A stretch of DNA of 60,620 bases from Pseudomonas pudica (GTDB taxonomy: Bacteria > Pseudomonadota > Gammaproteobacteria > Pseudomonadales > Pseudomonadaceae), in assembly GCF_015680405.1 (NCBI RefSeq), contig NZ_JADLJS010000034.1, positions 1 through 60,620 on the forward strand. The letters run 5' to 3'. This document shows positions 50,520 through 58,913 of this stretch, one piece after another (position 1 is the stretch's first letter; each line of letters starts with the position of its first letter). The notes beneath the pieces are model-generated. The model was not told the DNA's origin. It worked only from the letters and a program-made list of their open reading frames with translations, and ran no database searches. The position numbers and the translations under genes are program-made.

Positions 50520-51725
50520 TTCGCTGAAGGGAATGAACGGCACGCTGTCCCCCCGCGTCGGCGTACTGCCTTCGCGCACCTCCACCAACCCCTCCGCCCA
50601 GGCCGCACTGCGCAGCACGCCAGAGCTCTGGTTCTTGTAGATGCGCACCTGGCCCTGTTCGATACGTGCGCGCAGGTATTCGCGGCGCGTGCCGGCCTTG
50701 GGCCAGTCAAAGCCGGCCGGCATGTCGAAGCGCAGCGGCGTGACATCGGTCACACCCTGACGCCGCAACAGGTAGGGCCGGGTCAGCAGGCCGAAGGTGA
50801 CCAGGGTCGAGGCCGGGTTACCCGGCAGCCCGATTACCGGCACACCCTGGAAGTGGCCGAAGGTCAGCGGCTTGCCCGGTTTGATCGCCAGCTTCCACAA
50901 GGCCAGCTCGCCGGCTTCGCGCAGGGCGGCGCCGAGGTAGTCGGCCTCCCCCACCGAGACACCGCCGGTGGACAGGATCAGGTCGACATCGCCCAGCTCG
51001 GCCAGGCAGCTGCGGGTGCGTGCCAGGTCATCCGGCAGGATGCCCGCATCGACCACGTCGCAGCCCAGCCGCTGCAACCAGCTGACCAGCAGCCGGCGAT
51101 TACTGTTGTAGATCTGCCCCGGCCCCAGCGGCAGGCCGGGTTCGACCAGTTCGTCACCGGTGGACAGCACCGCCACCCGCACCTTGCGCACCACGTCCAG
51201 CCGGCCGTGGCCCAGGGTCGCGGCCAGGCCCAGCTCGATCGGCCCAAGCCGGGTGCCGGCGCTCATCACCTGTTCGCCCTTGCGGGTTTCCTGGCCCTGG
51301 GGACGAATGTTCTGCCCGATCTTCAGCGCTTCAAGAAAGCGTACCCGGCCATCCTCCGCCACTTGGGTGTTTTCCTGCATCTCGACGCAGTCGGCGCCTT
51401 CGGGCAGCGGCGCCCCGGTGAAGATACGCGCACAGGTGCCCGGTTGCAGCGGCTGCGGCGCATGGCCGGCGAAAATCCGCTGGCTGACCGGCAGGGGTTT
51501 GCCCTGCCAGTCGGCCAGACGCAAGGCATAACCGTCCATGGCGCTGTTCGGCCACGGTGGCAGGTCGAGCGAGGCCACCAGGTCGGTGGCCAGCACACGG
51601 CCCTCGGCTTCGGCCAGCGGCAGGTTCTCGGTGTCGCGGATCGGTGCCGCTTCGGCCAATGCCAGCAGCTGCTCCAGGGCCTGTTCCACCGGCATCAGCG
51701 GCCGGGCCTGGGGCACCTCAACCAC
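50508..51725 (-). CDS. moeA: Molybdopterin molybdenumtransferase MoeA
   Basis: MoeA inserts molybdate into adenylated molybdopterin. The 405-residue protein has the conserved AMDGYALR segment, the DVDLILSTGGVSVGEADY motif and the C-terminal domain (residues about 330-400). It starts at GTG and overlaps moaB by 8 bases. Other moa, moe or mod genes are not nearby, so this is a small moeA-moaB unit, possibly a second copy. Confidence 0.93.
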   Translation of the reverse strand: MVEVPQARPLMPVEQALEQLLALAEAAPIRDTENLPLAEAEGRVLATDLVASLDLPPWPNSAMDGYALRLADWQGKPLPVSQRIFAGHAPQPLQPGTCARIFTGAPLPEGADCVEMQENTQVAEDGRVRFLEALKIGQNIRPQGQETRKGEQVMSAGTRLGPIELGLAATLGHGRLDVVRKVRVAVLSTGDELVEPGLPLGPGQIYNSNRRLLVSWLQRLGCDVVDAGILPDDLARTRSCLAELGDVDLILSTGGVSVGEADYLGAALREAGELALWKLAIKPGKPLTFGHFQGVPVIGLPGNPASTLVTFGLLTRPYLLRRQGVTDVTPLRFDMPAGFDWPKAGTRREYLRARIEQGQVRIYKNQSSGVLRSAAWAEGLVEVREGSTPTRGDSVPFIPFSELLG

Positions 51726-52257
51726 GGCTGTCGCAGGCCGCTGCCTGCTTCAGGTGCGGCACGAAGTTGCACGGGCGATGGCGGGCATCCAGCTGCTCGG
51801 CGAGGATGCCGTCCCAACCGGTGCGCACCGCGTTGGTCGAACCCGGCAGGCAGCACACCAGGGTACCGTTGGCCAGCCCGGCCAGGGCCCGCGACTGCAC
51901 CGTGGAGGTGCCGATGTCGGCCACGGAAATCTGCCGGAACAGCTCACCAAAGCCTTCTACCTGCTTGTCCAGCAGGCAGGCCACGGCCTCGGGGGTGCTG
52001 TCGCGGCCGGTAAAGCCGGTGCCACCGGTGATCAGCACCACCTGCACGCTGTCATCGGCGATCCAGGTGGCGACCTGGGCGCGAATCTTGTACAAGTCGT
52101 CTTTCAGCAGCACGCGCTCGGCCAGGCGATGACCGGCCGCGCTCAGCCGGTCGACGAACAGCTGGCCGGAAGTATCGGTGTCGAAGGTGCGGGTGTCGCT
52201 GACCGTGAGCACGGCGATGTTCAGCGGCACGAATGGGGTATCTGCCTTGGCTTTCAT
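51718..52257 (-). CDS. moaB: Molybdenum cofactor adenylyltransferase-like MoaB
   Basis: The 179-residue protein is the MogA/MoaB type. It has VLITGGTGFTGRDSTPEA near residues 76-95 and LPGSTNAV late. It activates molybdopterin by adenylation or aids metal insertion. It is the first gene of the moaB-moeA unit. Confidence 0.92.
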   Translation of the reverse strand: MKAKADTPFVPLNIAVLTVSDTRTFDTDTSGQLFVDRLSAAGHRLAERVLLKDDLYKIRAQVATWIADDSVQVVLITGGTGFTGRDSTPEAVACLLDKQVEGFGELFRQISVADIGTSTVQSRALAGLANGTLVCCLPGSTNAVRTGWDGILAEQLDARHRPCNFVPHLKQAAACDSRG

Positions 52258-52445
52258 GGGGGTCCGTCACAAGAACATGGGATGGCCGCAGTTATAACAC
52301 AGCACGCGCCCATCACAGCGTGACGCCCGTGGCCCTTGCTCTCGATCAATGCCACAAGTTTGCCGCTATGCTGCACTGTAGACGGAACTTGCGTGGACGC
52401 CCTGCGTCTTAATGTCATCTAGCACCATCGCACTGGAGAAACACG

Positions 52446-52667
52446 ATGATTCAACGGACCCTACCCGCCTTTCTGCTCGCCTTGGGCCTGGGCGCCCTCG
52501 CTGGCTGCGCATCGCCAACCGTCATTACCCTGAACGACGGTCGCGAAATCCAGGCCACCGACACACCGAAGTTCGATGAAGACTCCGGTTTTTATGAATT
52601 CGAGCAGCTGGACGGCAAGCGCACGCGCCTGAACAAGGACCAGATCCGCACCGTCAAAGAGCTCTGA
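52446..52667 (+). CDS. YgdI/YgdR-type small lipoprotein (DUF903)
   Basis: The 73-residue protein has a lipoprotein signal with lipobox LAGC at Cys21 and the conserved VITLNDGREIQATDTPKFDE segment. The mature part is a small beta-barrel domain. Function is unknown. Ribosome site GGAGAAACACG precedes the ATG. Confidence 0.88.
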   Translation: MIQRTLPAFLLALGLGALAGCASPTVITLNDGREIQATDTPKFDEDSGFYEFEQLDGKRTRLNKDQIRTVKEL

Positions 52668-52677
52668 TCGCAGCCTG

Positions 52678-52724
52678 TTTTTTGCAAAGGCCCTTTTAAC
52701 AACAAGGGCTTGCGTGCAAAAAAA
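52678..52724 (+). terminator. Possible terminator after the DUF903 gene
   Basis: An imperfect stem formed by GCAAAGGCCCTT and AAGGGCTTGCGTGC, flanked by a T6 run and an A7 run, lies between the DUF903 stop and the tRNA. It is plausible in both directions. Confidence 0.4.
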
Positions 52725-52737
52725 GTATGCAGTAGGA
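52710..52737 (+). promoter_or_regulatory. Possible tRNA-Pro promoter
   Basis: TTGCGT (52710-52715) and TAGGAT (52732-52737) with a 16-base spacer lie just before the tRNA. The boxes are only partial matches. Confidence 0.35.
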
Positions 52738-52747
52738 TTTCCTTCAT

Positions 52748-52824
52748 CGGAGTGTAGCGCAGCCAGGTAGCGCGTCTCGTTCGGGACGAGAAGGCCGCAG
52801 GTTCGAATCCTGTCTCTCCGACCA
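52748..52824 (+). tRNA. tRNA-Pro (anticodon CGG)
   Basis: The 77-nt sequence folds as a cloverleaf: acceptor stem CGGAGTG/CTCTCCG with a mismatch at U6-U67, anticodon stem TCTCG/CGAGA around loop TTCGGGA (anticodon CGG), and T-arm GTTCGAATC. The 3' CCA is encoded. It reads CCG proline codons. Confidence 0.95.
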
Positions 52825-52834
52825 AATCCTCGTC

Positions 52835-52861
52835 AAAAAGCCCGCCTCGTGCGGGCTTTTT
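52835..52861 (+). terminator. Rho-independent terminator after tRNA-Pro
   Basis: AAAAAGCCCGC and GCGGGCTTTTT form a strong stem around CTCGT, with a T run, 11 bases past the tRNA. Confidence 0.93.
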
Positions 52862-52879
52862 GTTGTGCATCGAAAAGTT

Positions 52880-52996
52880 CCTGTAGGAGCGGCCTTGTGT
52901 CGCGATGGGCCGCAAAGCGGCCCCAGATCCCGGCATCGTTGCACATATCGCCGGGGCTGCTTCGCAGCCCTCTCGCGACACAAGGCCGCTCCTACA
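52880..52996. repeat. Inverted REP pair between tRNA-Pro and mqo
   Basis: Two facing copies of the GGAGCGGCCTTGTGTCGCGA REP variant, with GGGCCGC and GGGCTGC hairpins inside, span the gap before the mqo 3' end. Confidence 0.8.
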
Positions 52997-53014
52997 AAGG
53001 GCTGCATCAAGCGG

Positions 53015-54589
53015 TCATAACGCTTGCTCGGCCTCCACCGGCGCATACAGCAACTGCAGGCGCTCGCTGCTCCATGCCCGGGTCTGGTTGGTCAGCGCCA
53101 GGTTGTTGTTCAGCTTCTGGCCATAGCTCGGCACGATTTCCTTGAGCCTGGCCTGCCAGGCTGGCGACTGGATACGGTCCTTGAAGGTCTTTTCCAGCAC
53201 GGTCAGCATGATCGGCGCCGCGGTCGAGGCGCCCGGCGATGCCCCCAGCAACGCAGCGATGCTGCCGTCCTGGGCCGCCACCACTTCTGTACCGAATTGC
53301 AGCACACCGCCCAGTACCGGGTCCTTCTTGATCACCTGAACCCGCTGGCCGGCCTGCAGCAGCTTCCAGTCTTCGTTCTTGGCGTTGGGGAAGTACTCGC
53401 GCAGCGCGTTCATGCGGTCATCGAAACTGAGCATCAACTGCCCCATCAGATAAGTGCTGAGGTCGATGTTGTCGATACCGGCATTGACCATCGGCAGTAC
53501 GTTGTGGCTGTTCAGCGAGGCGAACATGTCCAGCAGCGAGCCGTGCTTGAGGTACTTGGTGGAGAAGGTGGCGAACGGACCGAACAGCAGCACCTGCTTG
53601 CCATCGATCATCCGCGTGTCCAGGTGCGGTACCGACATCGGCGGCGCGCCGACCGAGGCCTTGCCGTACAGCTTGGCCTGGTGGCGGGCGATCAGGTCTG
53701 GGTTGTCGGTCATCAGGAACTGGCCGCCGACCGGGAAGCCGGCATAGCCTTCGGCTTCGGGGATGCCCGACTTCTGCAGCAGCTTCAGCGCACCACCACC
53801 AGCACCAATGAACACGAAACGGGCGTTGACGGCCTTTTCCTCGCCGCCGTTGGCCAGGTCGGCCACCCGCACATGCCAGGTACCATCGTCGTTGCGCACG
53901 ATGTCGCGCACTTCATGGCGCAGGTTCAGCGACACATTGGGGTTGCGGGTCATCGCGGCGAACAGCTGGCGGGTGATTTCGCCAAAGTTCACGTCGGTGC
54001 CAATGGCCATGCGCGTGGCGGCGACCTTCTGCCCCGGGTCACGGCCTTCCATCACCAGCGGTGCCCACTTGCGGATCTGCTCGTGGTCTTCGGAGATTTC
54101 CATGCCGCGGAACAGCGAGCTGTGCTGCAGGGCGTCGACGCGCTTGTGCAGGAAGGCAACGTTGTCGTCGCCCCAGACAAAGCTCATGTGTGGCACGTTG
54201 TTGATGAACGACTTCGGGTTGCTCAGCACACCCTGCTCGACCTGGTGGGCCCAGAATTGCTTGGACACCTCGAACTGCTCGTTGACCCCGACAGCCTTGC
54301 TGATGTCGATGCTGCCGTCTTTGCCGACGCTGGTGTAGTTCAGCTCGCAGAACGCGGAGTGACCGGTACCGGCGTTGTTCCAGGCGTTGGAGCTTTCTTC
54401 GGCCACCTGGTCCAGGCGCTCGTAGATGTCGACCTTCCAGGAAGGCTCCAGCTCGGTGAGGTAGGTGCCCAGGCTGGCACTCATGATGCCACCGCCGATC
54501 AGCAGCACGTCGACGGTCTTTTCCGGTTCCGCGGGTTTGGAGCAGCCGATGACGCCCAGGCAGAGGAACGTCAGCAGGAATTTCTTCAT
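53015..54589 (-). CDS. mqo: Malate:quinone oxidoreductase with lipoprotein-like signal
   Basis: Mqo oxidises malate to oxaloacetate and passes electrons to quinone. The 524-residue protein has the FAD motif VLLIGGGIMSASLGTYL near residues 28-44 and the FVFIGAGGGALKLLQ segment. Its N-terminus, MKKFLLTFLCLGVIGC, has a good lipobox VIGC at Cys16. Normal Mqo is cytoplasm-facing and lacks such a signal, so topology is a puzzle. The start at 54589 is the only sensible one. It lies near tRNA-Pro. Confidence 0.88.
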   Translation of the reverse strand: MKKFLLTFLCLGVIGCSKPAEPEKTVDVLLIGGGIMSASLGTYLTELEPSWKVDIYERLDQVAEESSNAWNNAGTGHSAFCELNYTSVGKDGSIDISKAVGVNEQFEVSKQFWAHQVEQGVLSNPKSFINNVPHMSFVWGDDNVAFLHKRVDALQHSSLFRGMEISEDHEQIRKWAPLVMEGRDPGQKVAATRMAIGTDVNFGEITRQLFAAMTRNPNVSLNLRHEVRDIVRNDDGTWHVRVADLANGGEEKAVNARFVFIGAGGGALKLLQKSGIPEAEGYAGFPVGGQFLMTDNPDLIARHQAKLYGKASVGAPPMSVPHLDTRMIDGKQVLLFGPFATFSTKYLKHGSLLDMFASLNSHNVLPMVNAGIDNIDLSTYLMGQLMLSFDDRMNALREYFPNAKNEDWKLLQAGQRVQVIKKDPVLGGVLQFGTEVVAAQDGSIAALLGASPGASTAAPIMLTVLEKTFKDRIQSPAWQARLKEIVPSYGQKLNNNLALTNQTRAWSSERLQLLYAPVEAEQAL

Positions 54590-54748
54590 TGATGTTATCC
54601 AGTTGTTGTGTACACGCGCGCCGCCTTGAGCAGGGAACGTGCCAACTGAGTCTGGAGCAGTGAAATACGGGGGGGCGGCGACGGGTCGCATGGCGACAAT
54701 CCGCCAGTGGGGAAGAGTTTGCCCCTGTCAGATGGCGGGTTTCCCCCT

Positions 54749-54854
54749 GGGGCCGCTACGCGCCCCATCGCCGGCAAGCCAGCTCCCCCAAAGAGCAGGC
54801 CTGCACAGCCGCGGTGGGAGCTGGGTTGCCGGCGATGGGCTGCGCAGCGGCCCC
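54749..54854. repeat. Inverted REP pair between mqo and MCP genes
   Basis: Two facing copies with the ATCGCCGGCAAGCCAGCT core, flanked by GGGGCCGC and GCGGCCCC arms, lie between mqo and the chemoreceptor gene. One copy has AGCTGGGTTGCC in place of AGCTGGCTTGCC. Confidence 0.8.
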
Positions 54855-54860
54855 TTGAAA

Positions 54861-56477
54861 TCAGGCGCTCAGGCGGGAGGTGACTTCGCCCAGTTGCCCG
54901 GACAATCCATGCAAGCGCTGCCCCGCCTGCTCGGTATGTTGTACGGCCTGCTGGTTAGCCGTGGCGATGCGGGTGATTTCGATCAGGTTGCAGGAGATGT
55001 CCTCGGCCACGCTGGTCTGCTCTTCGGCCGCGGTAGCGATCTGCCGGTTCATGTCGCGGATCGCTTCCACTGCCAAGGTGATACGCTGCAGCATCTGCCC
55101 GGCTTGCTGCACCTGCTCGGCACCCTCCTCGCTGCGCTGCTGGCCGCTTTCGATGGCCTTGACCGCCTCCACCGCCCCCGATTGCACCGCCTCGATGATC
55201 TGGTGGATCTCGGCGATCGATGCCGCCGTCCGCTGGGCCAGGCTGCGCACTTCATCGGCGACTACCGCAAAACCTCGCCCGGCCTCGCCGGCACGGGCCG
55301 CTTCGATGGCCGCGTTGAGCGCCAGCAGGTTGGTCTGCTCGGCAATACCGCGGATCACCTCGAGGACTTTGCCAATGCGCGTGCTGTCATGCTCCAGGTC
55401 GCGTATCACCGCCGCCGTACCGGCAATTTCGCGGTTGACCGCGCCGATGATGTCGATGGTCTGCTGCATCACCTGCTCGCCCGCCTGGGCACTGTGGTCG
55501 GCATCGTCCGCCGCGCGGGCGGCCTCGGCGGCGTGGCGGGCGACTTCCTGGGCGGTGGCGGACATCTCGTGCATGGCCGTGGCCACCTGGTCGGTGCGCT
55601 GGAACTGGTCGTGGGTACCACGGGCCATGTCGCCGGCGATGCTGCGCAACTGGCCACTGGCGCCTTCCAGTTCCTGGGCGTTGTCCTGCAGCCGGCCGAC
55701 CGTGTCGGCAAGGAAGTCGCGCAGGGTATTGGCGGCCCGCGCCAGGCGGCCCAGTTCGTCCTCGCGGCGGCTGTCTACCCGGGCGGCAAAGCGGCCCTGG
55801 CTAAGCTGCGCGACATAGTCGATCAACTGGCGGATCGGCTCGACCAGGCTGCGGTTGACCAACCACAGACTGAGCAGCCCCACCAGCACGGCCGAGACCA
55901 GCATCACCAGCAGGCCCACCCATACCGTGCGCTCGGCGCCAGCACTGAGGCTGGCGGCGTGCTGAAGGGCCTCGGCACGCAATTGCTCGACCAGTTCGCT
56001 CATCTGCTCGCTGGCGGCGCGGTCCACGCCCTTGACCGCCTGGTCGCCTGCCACAGGGTCGCCGCCCGCCGCCAGGAATGCCTGGCGACCCTGCGCATAG
56101 GCTTGGCCCAGCTGCCGGTGGCTGTCACGCAGCTGCTGCAACGGCGCCTTCAGCCTGGCGTCGCTGCTGTCGATCAATTGTCCGAGCAGTTTCTGCACCT
56201 GCTGCTCGCGAGCCTGGAACTGCTGCCAGTACTTGTCCATGTCAGCCGGCTGGCGCCCGCGCAGCAGCACGTTCTTCCATTCCTGCACCTGAATCTTGAA
56301 CTGCAGGTTGGCTTCGTCAATCAGTTGCGAGGCCCGCAGCGGCCCGTCAACCAGCTCGGCGTAGCCGCGCACGCTGGAGGAAAGGAACTGGAAGCACACC
56401 AGGGCGATCAGCAACATCGCCACCAGACTGCCGCCGAGCAGGGAGAGAATTTGCACTCTGAGGGATTTACGCAACAT
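54861..56477 (-). CDS. Methyl-accepting chemotaxis protein
   Basis: The 538-residue receptor has TM1 at about 11-33, a periplasmic helical domain of about 150 residues (about 35-185), TM2 at about 190-210, a HAMP domain and a signalling tip with IAEQTNLLALNAAIEAARAG. The sensor region looks like a four-helix bundle, typical of small ligand-binding receptors. Ligand is unknown. No CheR-binding tail is present. The start at 56477 begins MLRKSLRVQIL. Confidence 0.9.
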   Translation of the reverse strand: MLRKSLRVQILSLLGGSLVAMLLIALVCFQFLSSSVRGYAELVDGPLRASQLIDEANLQFKIQVQEWKNVLLRGRQPADMDKYWQQFQAREQQVQKLLGQLIDSSDARLKAPLQQLRDSHRQLGQAYAQGRQAFLAAGGDPVAGDQAVKGVDRAASEQMSELVEQLRAEALQHAASLSAGAERTVWVGLLVMLVSAVLVGLLSLWLVNRSLVEPIRQLIDYVAQLSQGRFAARVDSRREDELGRLARAANTLRDFLADTVGRLQDNAQELEGASGQLRSIAGDMARGTHDQFQRTDQVATAMHEMSATAQEVARHAAEAARAADDADHSAQAGEQVMQQTIDIIGAVNREIAGTAAVIRDLEHDSTRIGKVLEVIRGIAEQTNLLALNAAIEAARAGEAGRGFAVVADEVRSLAQRTAASIAEIHQIIEAVQSGAVEAVKAIESGQQRSEEGAEQVQQAGQMLQRITLAVEAIRDMNRQIATAAEEQTSVAEDISCNLIEITRIATANQQAVQHTEQAGQRLHGLSGQLGEVTSRLSA

Positions 56478-56669
56478 CTTGGATCTCGGAAAGCAGGAGG
56501 AAGACCGTAGGGCCGCGCAAGCTGGCAACAAGGTGCAACGCAGCCCGGTTGCTGGCAGGCCAAAAAAAGGCTGCCATCAAGCAATGGCAGCCAGGTCGAG
56601 CACTTACGCAACAGTTGAGCTAGATACTCTCAGGCAATTACTACAGAAATGTTACAGAGCCACGACAAG

Positions 56670-58433
56670 CTAACCCGTGGTGAACTGCAGGGCCGCCAGC
56701 CGGGCATACAGTGGGCTCTCTTCGATCAACTGGCGGTGCGTCCCCACCGCCACCAGCCGGCCCTTGTCGATGACCGCGATACGGTCGGCATGCTGGACCG
56801 TAGCCAGCCGATGGGCGATCACCAGGGTGGTGCGCCCGGCCATCAGGCTGGGCAGCGCCTGCTGGATCAGGTGTTCGCTTTGCGCGTCGAGTGCGCTGGT
56901 GGCTTCGTCCAGCAACAGGATCGGCGCATCGACCAGCAACGCACGGGCAATGGCCAGGCGCTGCCGCTGACCGCCAGACAGGCCGATGCCGCCCTCGCCC
57001 AGCGGTGTCTGGTAGCCCTGCGGCAATTGCCGGATGAATGCATCGGCATGAGCACCTCGGGCCGCTGCCTCGACCTCGGCCAGGGTCGCCTCGGGCCGGC
57101 CATAGCGGATGTTGGCCTCGACCGTGCCGCGAAACAGCGAAGGGTTCTGTGCTACCAGGGCGAACTGATGGCGCAGGTGATCGGGGTCGAGCTCGGTGAT
57201 CGCCCGGCCATCAAGCAGGATGCGCCCCTGCTGGGGATCGTAGAAGCGCAGCAACAAATCGAACAGGGTCGACTTGCCCGCCCCCGACGGGCCCACCAGC
57301 GCCACGGTCTGCCCCGGCTCGATGGCCAGGCTCAGGCCATCGACAGCCGCCACCGAGGGCCGTGATGGGTAGGCGAACACCAACTGCTGCAGCTCGATAC
57401 GCCCACTGGCCCGCTGCTGCGGCAGCACCTGCGCCATGGCCGGCGGCAGGATCGCACTGCGCGCCGCCAACAGTTCGGCAATGCGCTCGGCGGCGCCCGC
57501 CGCCCGCTGCAACTCGCCAATCACCTCGCTGAGGGTGCCGAACGCACTGCCGACGATCAGGCTGTAGAACACAAAGGCGGCCAGTTCGCCCGCAGAAATG
57601 CGCCCGGCGATCACGTCCATGCCGCCAACCCACAACATCACCCCCACCGCTCCAAGAACCAGCACGATCACCAAGGTGATAAGCCAGGCACGCTGGACAA
57701 TCCGCTGCCGGGCCACGGCAAACGCCGCTTCGACCGTACCGGCGAACAGCTGGCGGTCATGCGCCTGGTGGTTGTAGGCCTGCACGGTCTTGATCTGTCC
57801 GAGGGTCTCGGCCACATAGCTACCCACATCCGCCACCCGGTCCTGGCTTTGCCGCGACAGGCTGCGTACGCGGCGGCCGAACAGCAGGATCGGTGCCAGC
57901 ACCAGTGGCAGGGCCACCACCACGATGCTGGTGAGCTTGGGGTTGGTGATGAACAGCAATACCACGCCACCGATGACCATCAGCGCGTTGCGCAGAAACA
58001 TCGACAGCGAAGAGCCGATTACCGATTGCAGCAAGGTGGTGTCGGCGGTCAGCCGCGACTGGATCTCGGAGCTGCGGTTGTCTTCGAAAAACCCGGGATG
58101 CAGGCCGATCAGGTGGTCGAACACGGCCCGACGGATATCGGCCACGCAGCGCTCGCCGATCCACGACACCAGGTAGAAGCGGCTGAAGGTACCCACTGCC
58201 AGGGCCACCACCAACAGCAGGAACAGGCCAATGGTCTGGTTGAGCTGATGCGCGGAGCGGGTCATGAAGCCCTGGTCCACCAGCAGGCGGATGCCCTGGC
58301 CCATGGACAGGGTGATGGCGGCGGTGACTACCAGGGCCAGCAAGGCCAGCAGCACCTGGCGACGGTACGGACGGACAAACTGCCAACCCAGGCGCAGGGC
58401 GCGGCGTTGGCGCGGGGAAACCGATTCGGGCAT
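56670..58433 (-). CDS. ABC-type exporter (permease fused to ATPase)
   Basis: The 587-residue half transporter has about six TM helices (residues 20-310) and an ATPase with Walker A GPSGAGKST, signature LSGGQRQRLAIARALL and Walker B ILLLDEATSALD. It belongs to the MsbA/LmrA-like exporters and may move lipids or drugs. The start at 58433 is chosen over an in-frame one at 58472. It lies downstream of nothing on its strand and is divergent from the small PA1571-like gene. Confidence 0.88.
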   Translation of the reverse strand: MPESVSPRQRRALRLGWQFVRPYRRQVLLALLALVVTAAITLSMGQGIRLLVDQGFMTRSAHQLNQTIGLFLLLVVALAVGTFSRFYLVSWIGERCVADIRRAVFDHLIGLHPGFFEDNRSSEIQSRLTADTTLLQSVIGSSLSMFLRNALMVIGGVVLLFITNPKLTSIVVVALPLVLAPILLFGRRVRSLSRQSQDRVADVGSYVAETLGQIKTVQAYNHQAHDRQLFAGTVEAAFAVARQRIVQRAWLITLVIVLVLGAVGVMLWVGGMDVIAGRISAGELAAFVFYSLIVGSAFGTLSEVIGELQRAAGAAERIAELLAARSAILPPAMAQVLPQQRASGRIELQQLVFAYPSRPSVAAVDGLSLAIEPGQTVALVGPSGAGKSTLFDLLLRFYDPQQGRILLDGRAITELDPDHLRHQFALVAQNPSLFRGTVEANIRYGRPEATLAEVEAAARGAHADAFIRQLPQGYQTPLGEGGIGLSGGQRQRLAIARALLVDAPILLLDEATSALDAQSEHLIQQALPSLMAGRTTLVIAHRLATVQHADRIAVIDKGRLVAVGTHRQLIEESPLYARLAALQFTTG

Positions 58434-58646
58434 GGCGCAGACTACATTGGCGGGGAAACCGCAGCCTACCACTCATCCACGCCTGTGGAACCCTTGCAGG
58501 GTTGCTATAGCCTATCGGTCTAACCAGGCTATGGAGCTTTACTGCCGTTTCTGTTGGACTGTGCCTGCCGTGACCCTGCAGGTACTGTCACAGGCCAGTC
58601 ACGGCACAGGGTTAACCTGCGCTTGAACCTGATGAGGAGACAATAC

Positions 58647-58820
58647 ATGAGCTTGCAGCATGGCAGCGACAACCAGAAGCCCCGGAATACCCCTCAGCCG
58701 CAGGTGTGCGGTTCGATCATCGATGCCCAGGGGCGCGAAGTACCGATCACCGAGCAGATGATCCAGCAGGCATGCAAGGCCCTGGAAGAAAGCCGGGTCG
58801 AGCGCGTACGCAAAGGTTGA
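58647..58820 (+). CDS. PA1571-family small protein
   Basis: This 57-residue protein contains the conserved PQPQVCGSIIDAQGREVPITEQMIQQACKALEE core in pieces, which fits the PA1571 family of Pseudomonas. No function is known. GAGGAGA lies 7 bases before the ATG, and a terminator follows, so it is a monocistronic gene. Confidence 0.8.
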   Translation: MSLQHGSDNQKPRNTPQPQVCGSIIDAQGREVPITEQMIQQACKALEESRVERVRKG

Positions 58821-58835
58821 TCGGCGAATTCTTGC

Positions 58836-58861
58836 AACCCGGCGCTTGCGCCGGGTTTTTA
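58836..58861 (+). terminator. Rho-independent terminator after the PA1571-like gene
   Basis: CCCGGCGC and GCGCCGGG form a perfect 8-bp stem with a TT loop, followed by a T5 run. It begins 16 bases past the stop codon. Confidence 0.93.
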
Positions 58862-58872
58862 TTTGCCTGAAT

Positions 58873-58898
58873 CCTGTACCCGCGAAGAGGCCGGTACA
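58873..58898. repeat. Truncated REP element
   Basis: The sequence CCTGTACCCGCGAAGAGG keeps only the CCTGT end and the inner half of a REP, missing the GGGAGCGGGTTT part. It is the second truncated copy in the window, with a break similar to the one near 43538. Confidence 0.65.
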
Positions 58899-58913
58899 GC
58901 TTTCAAAAGGCTG

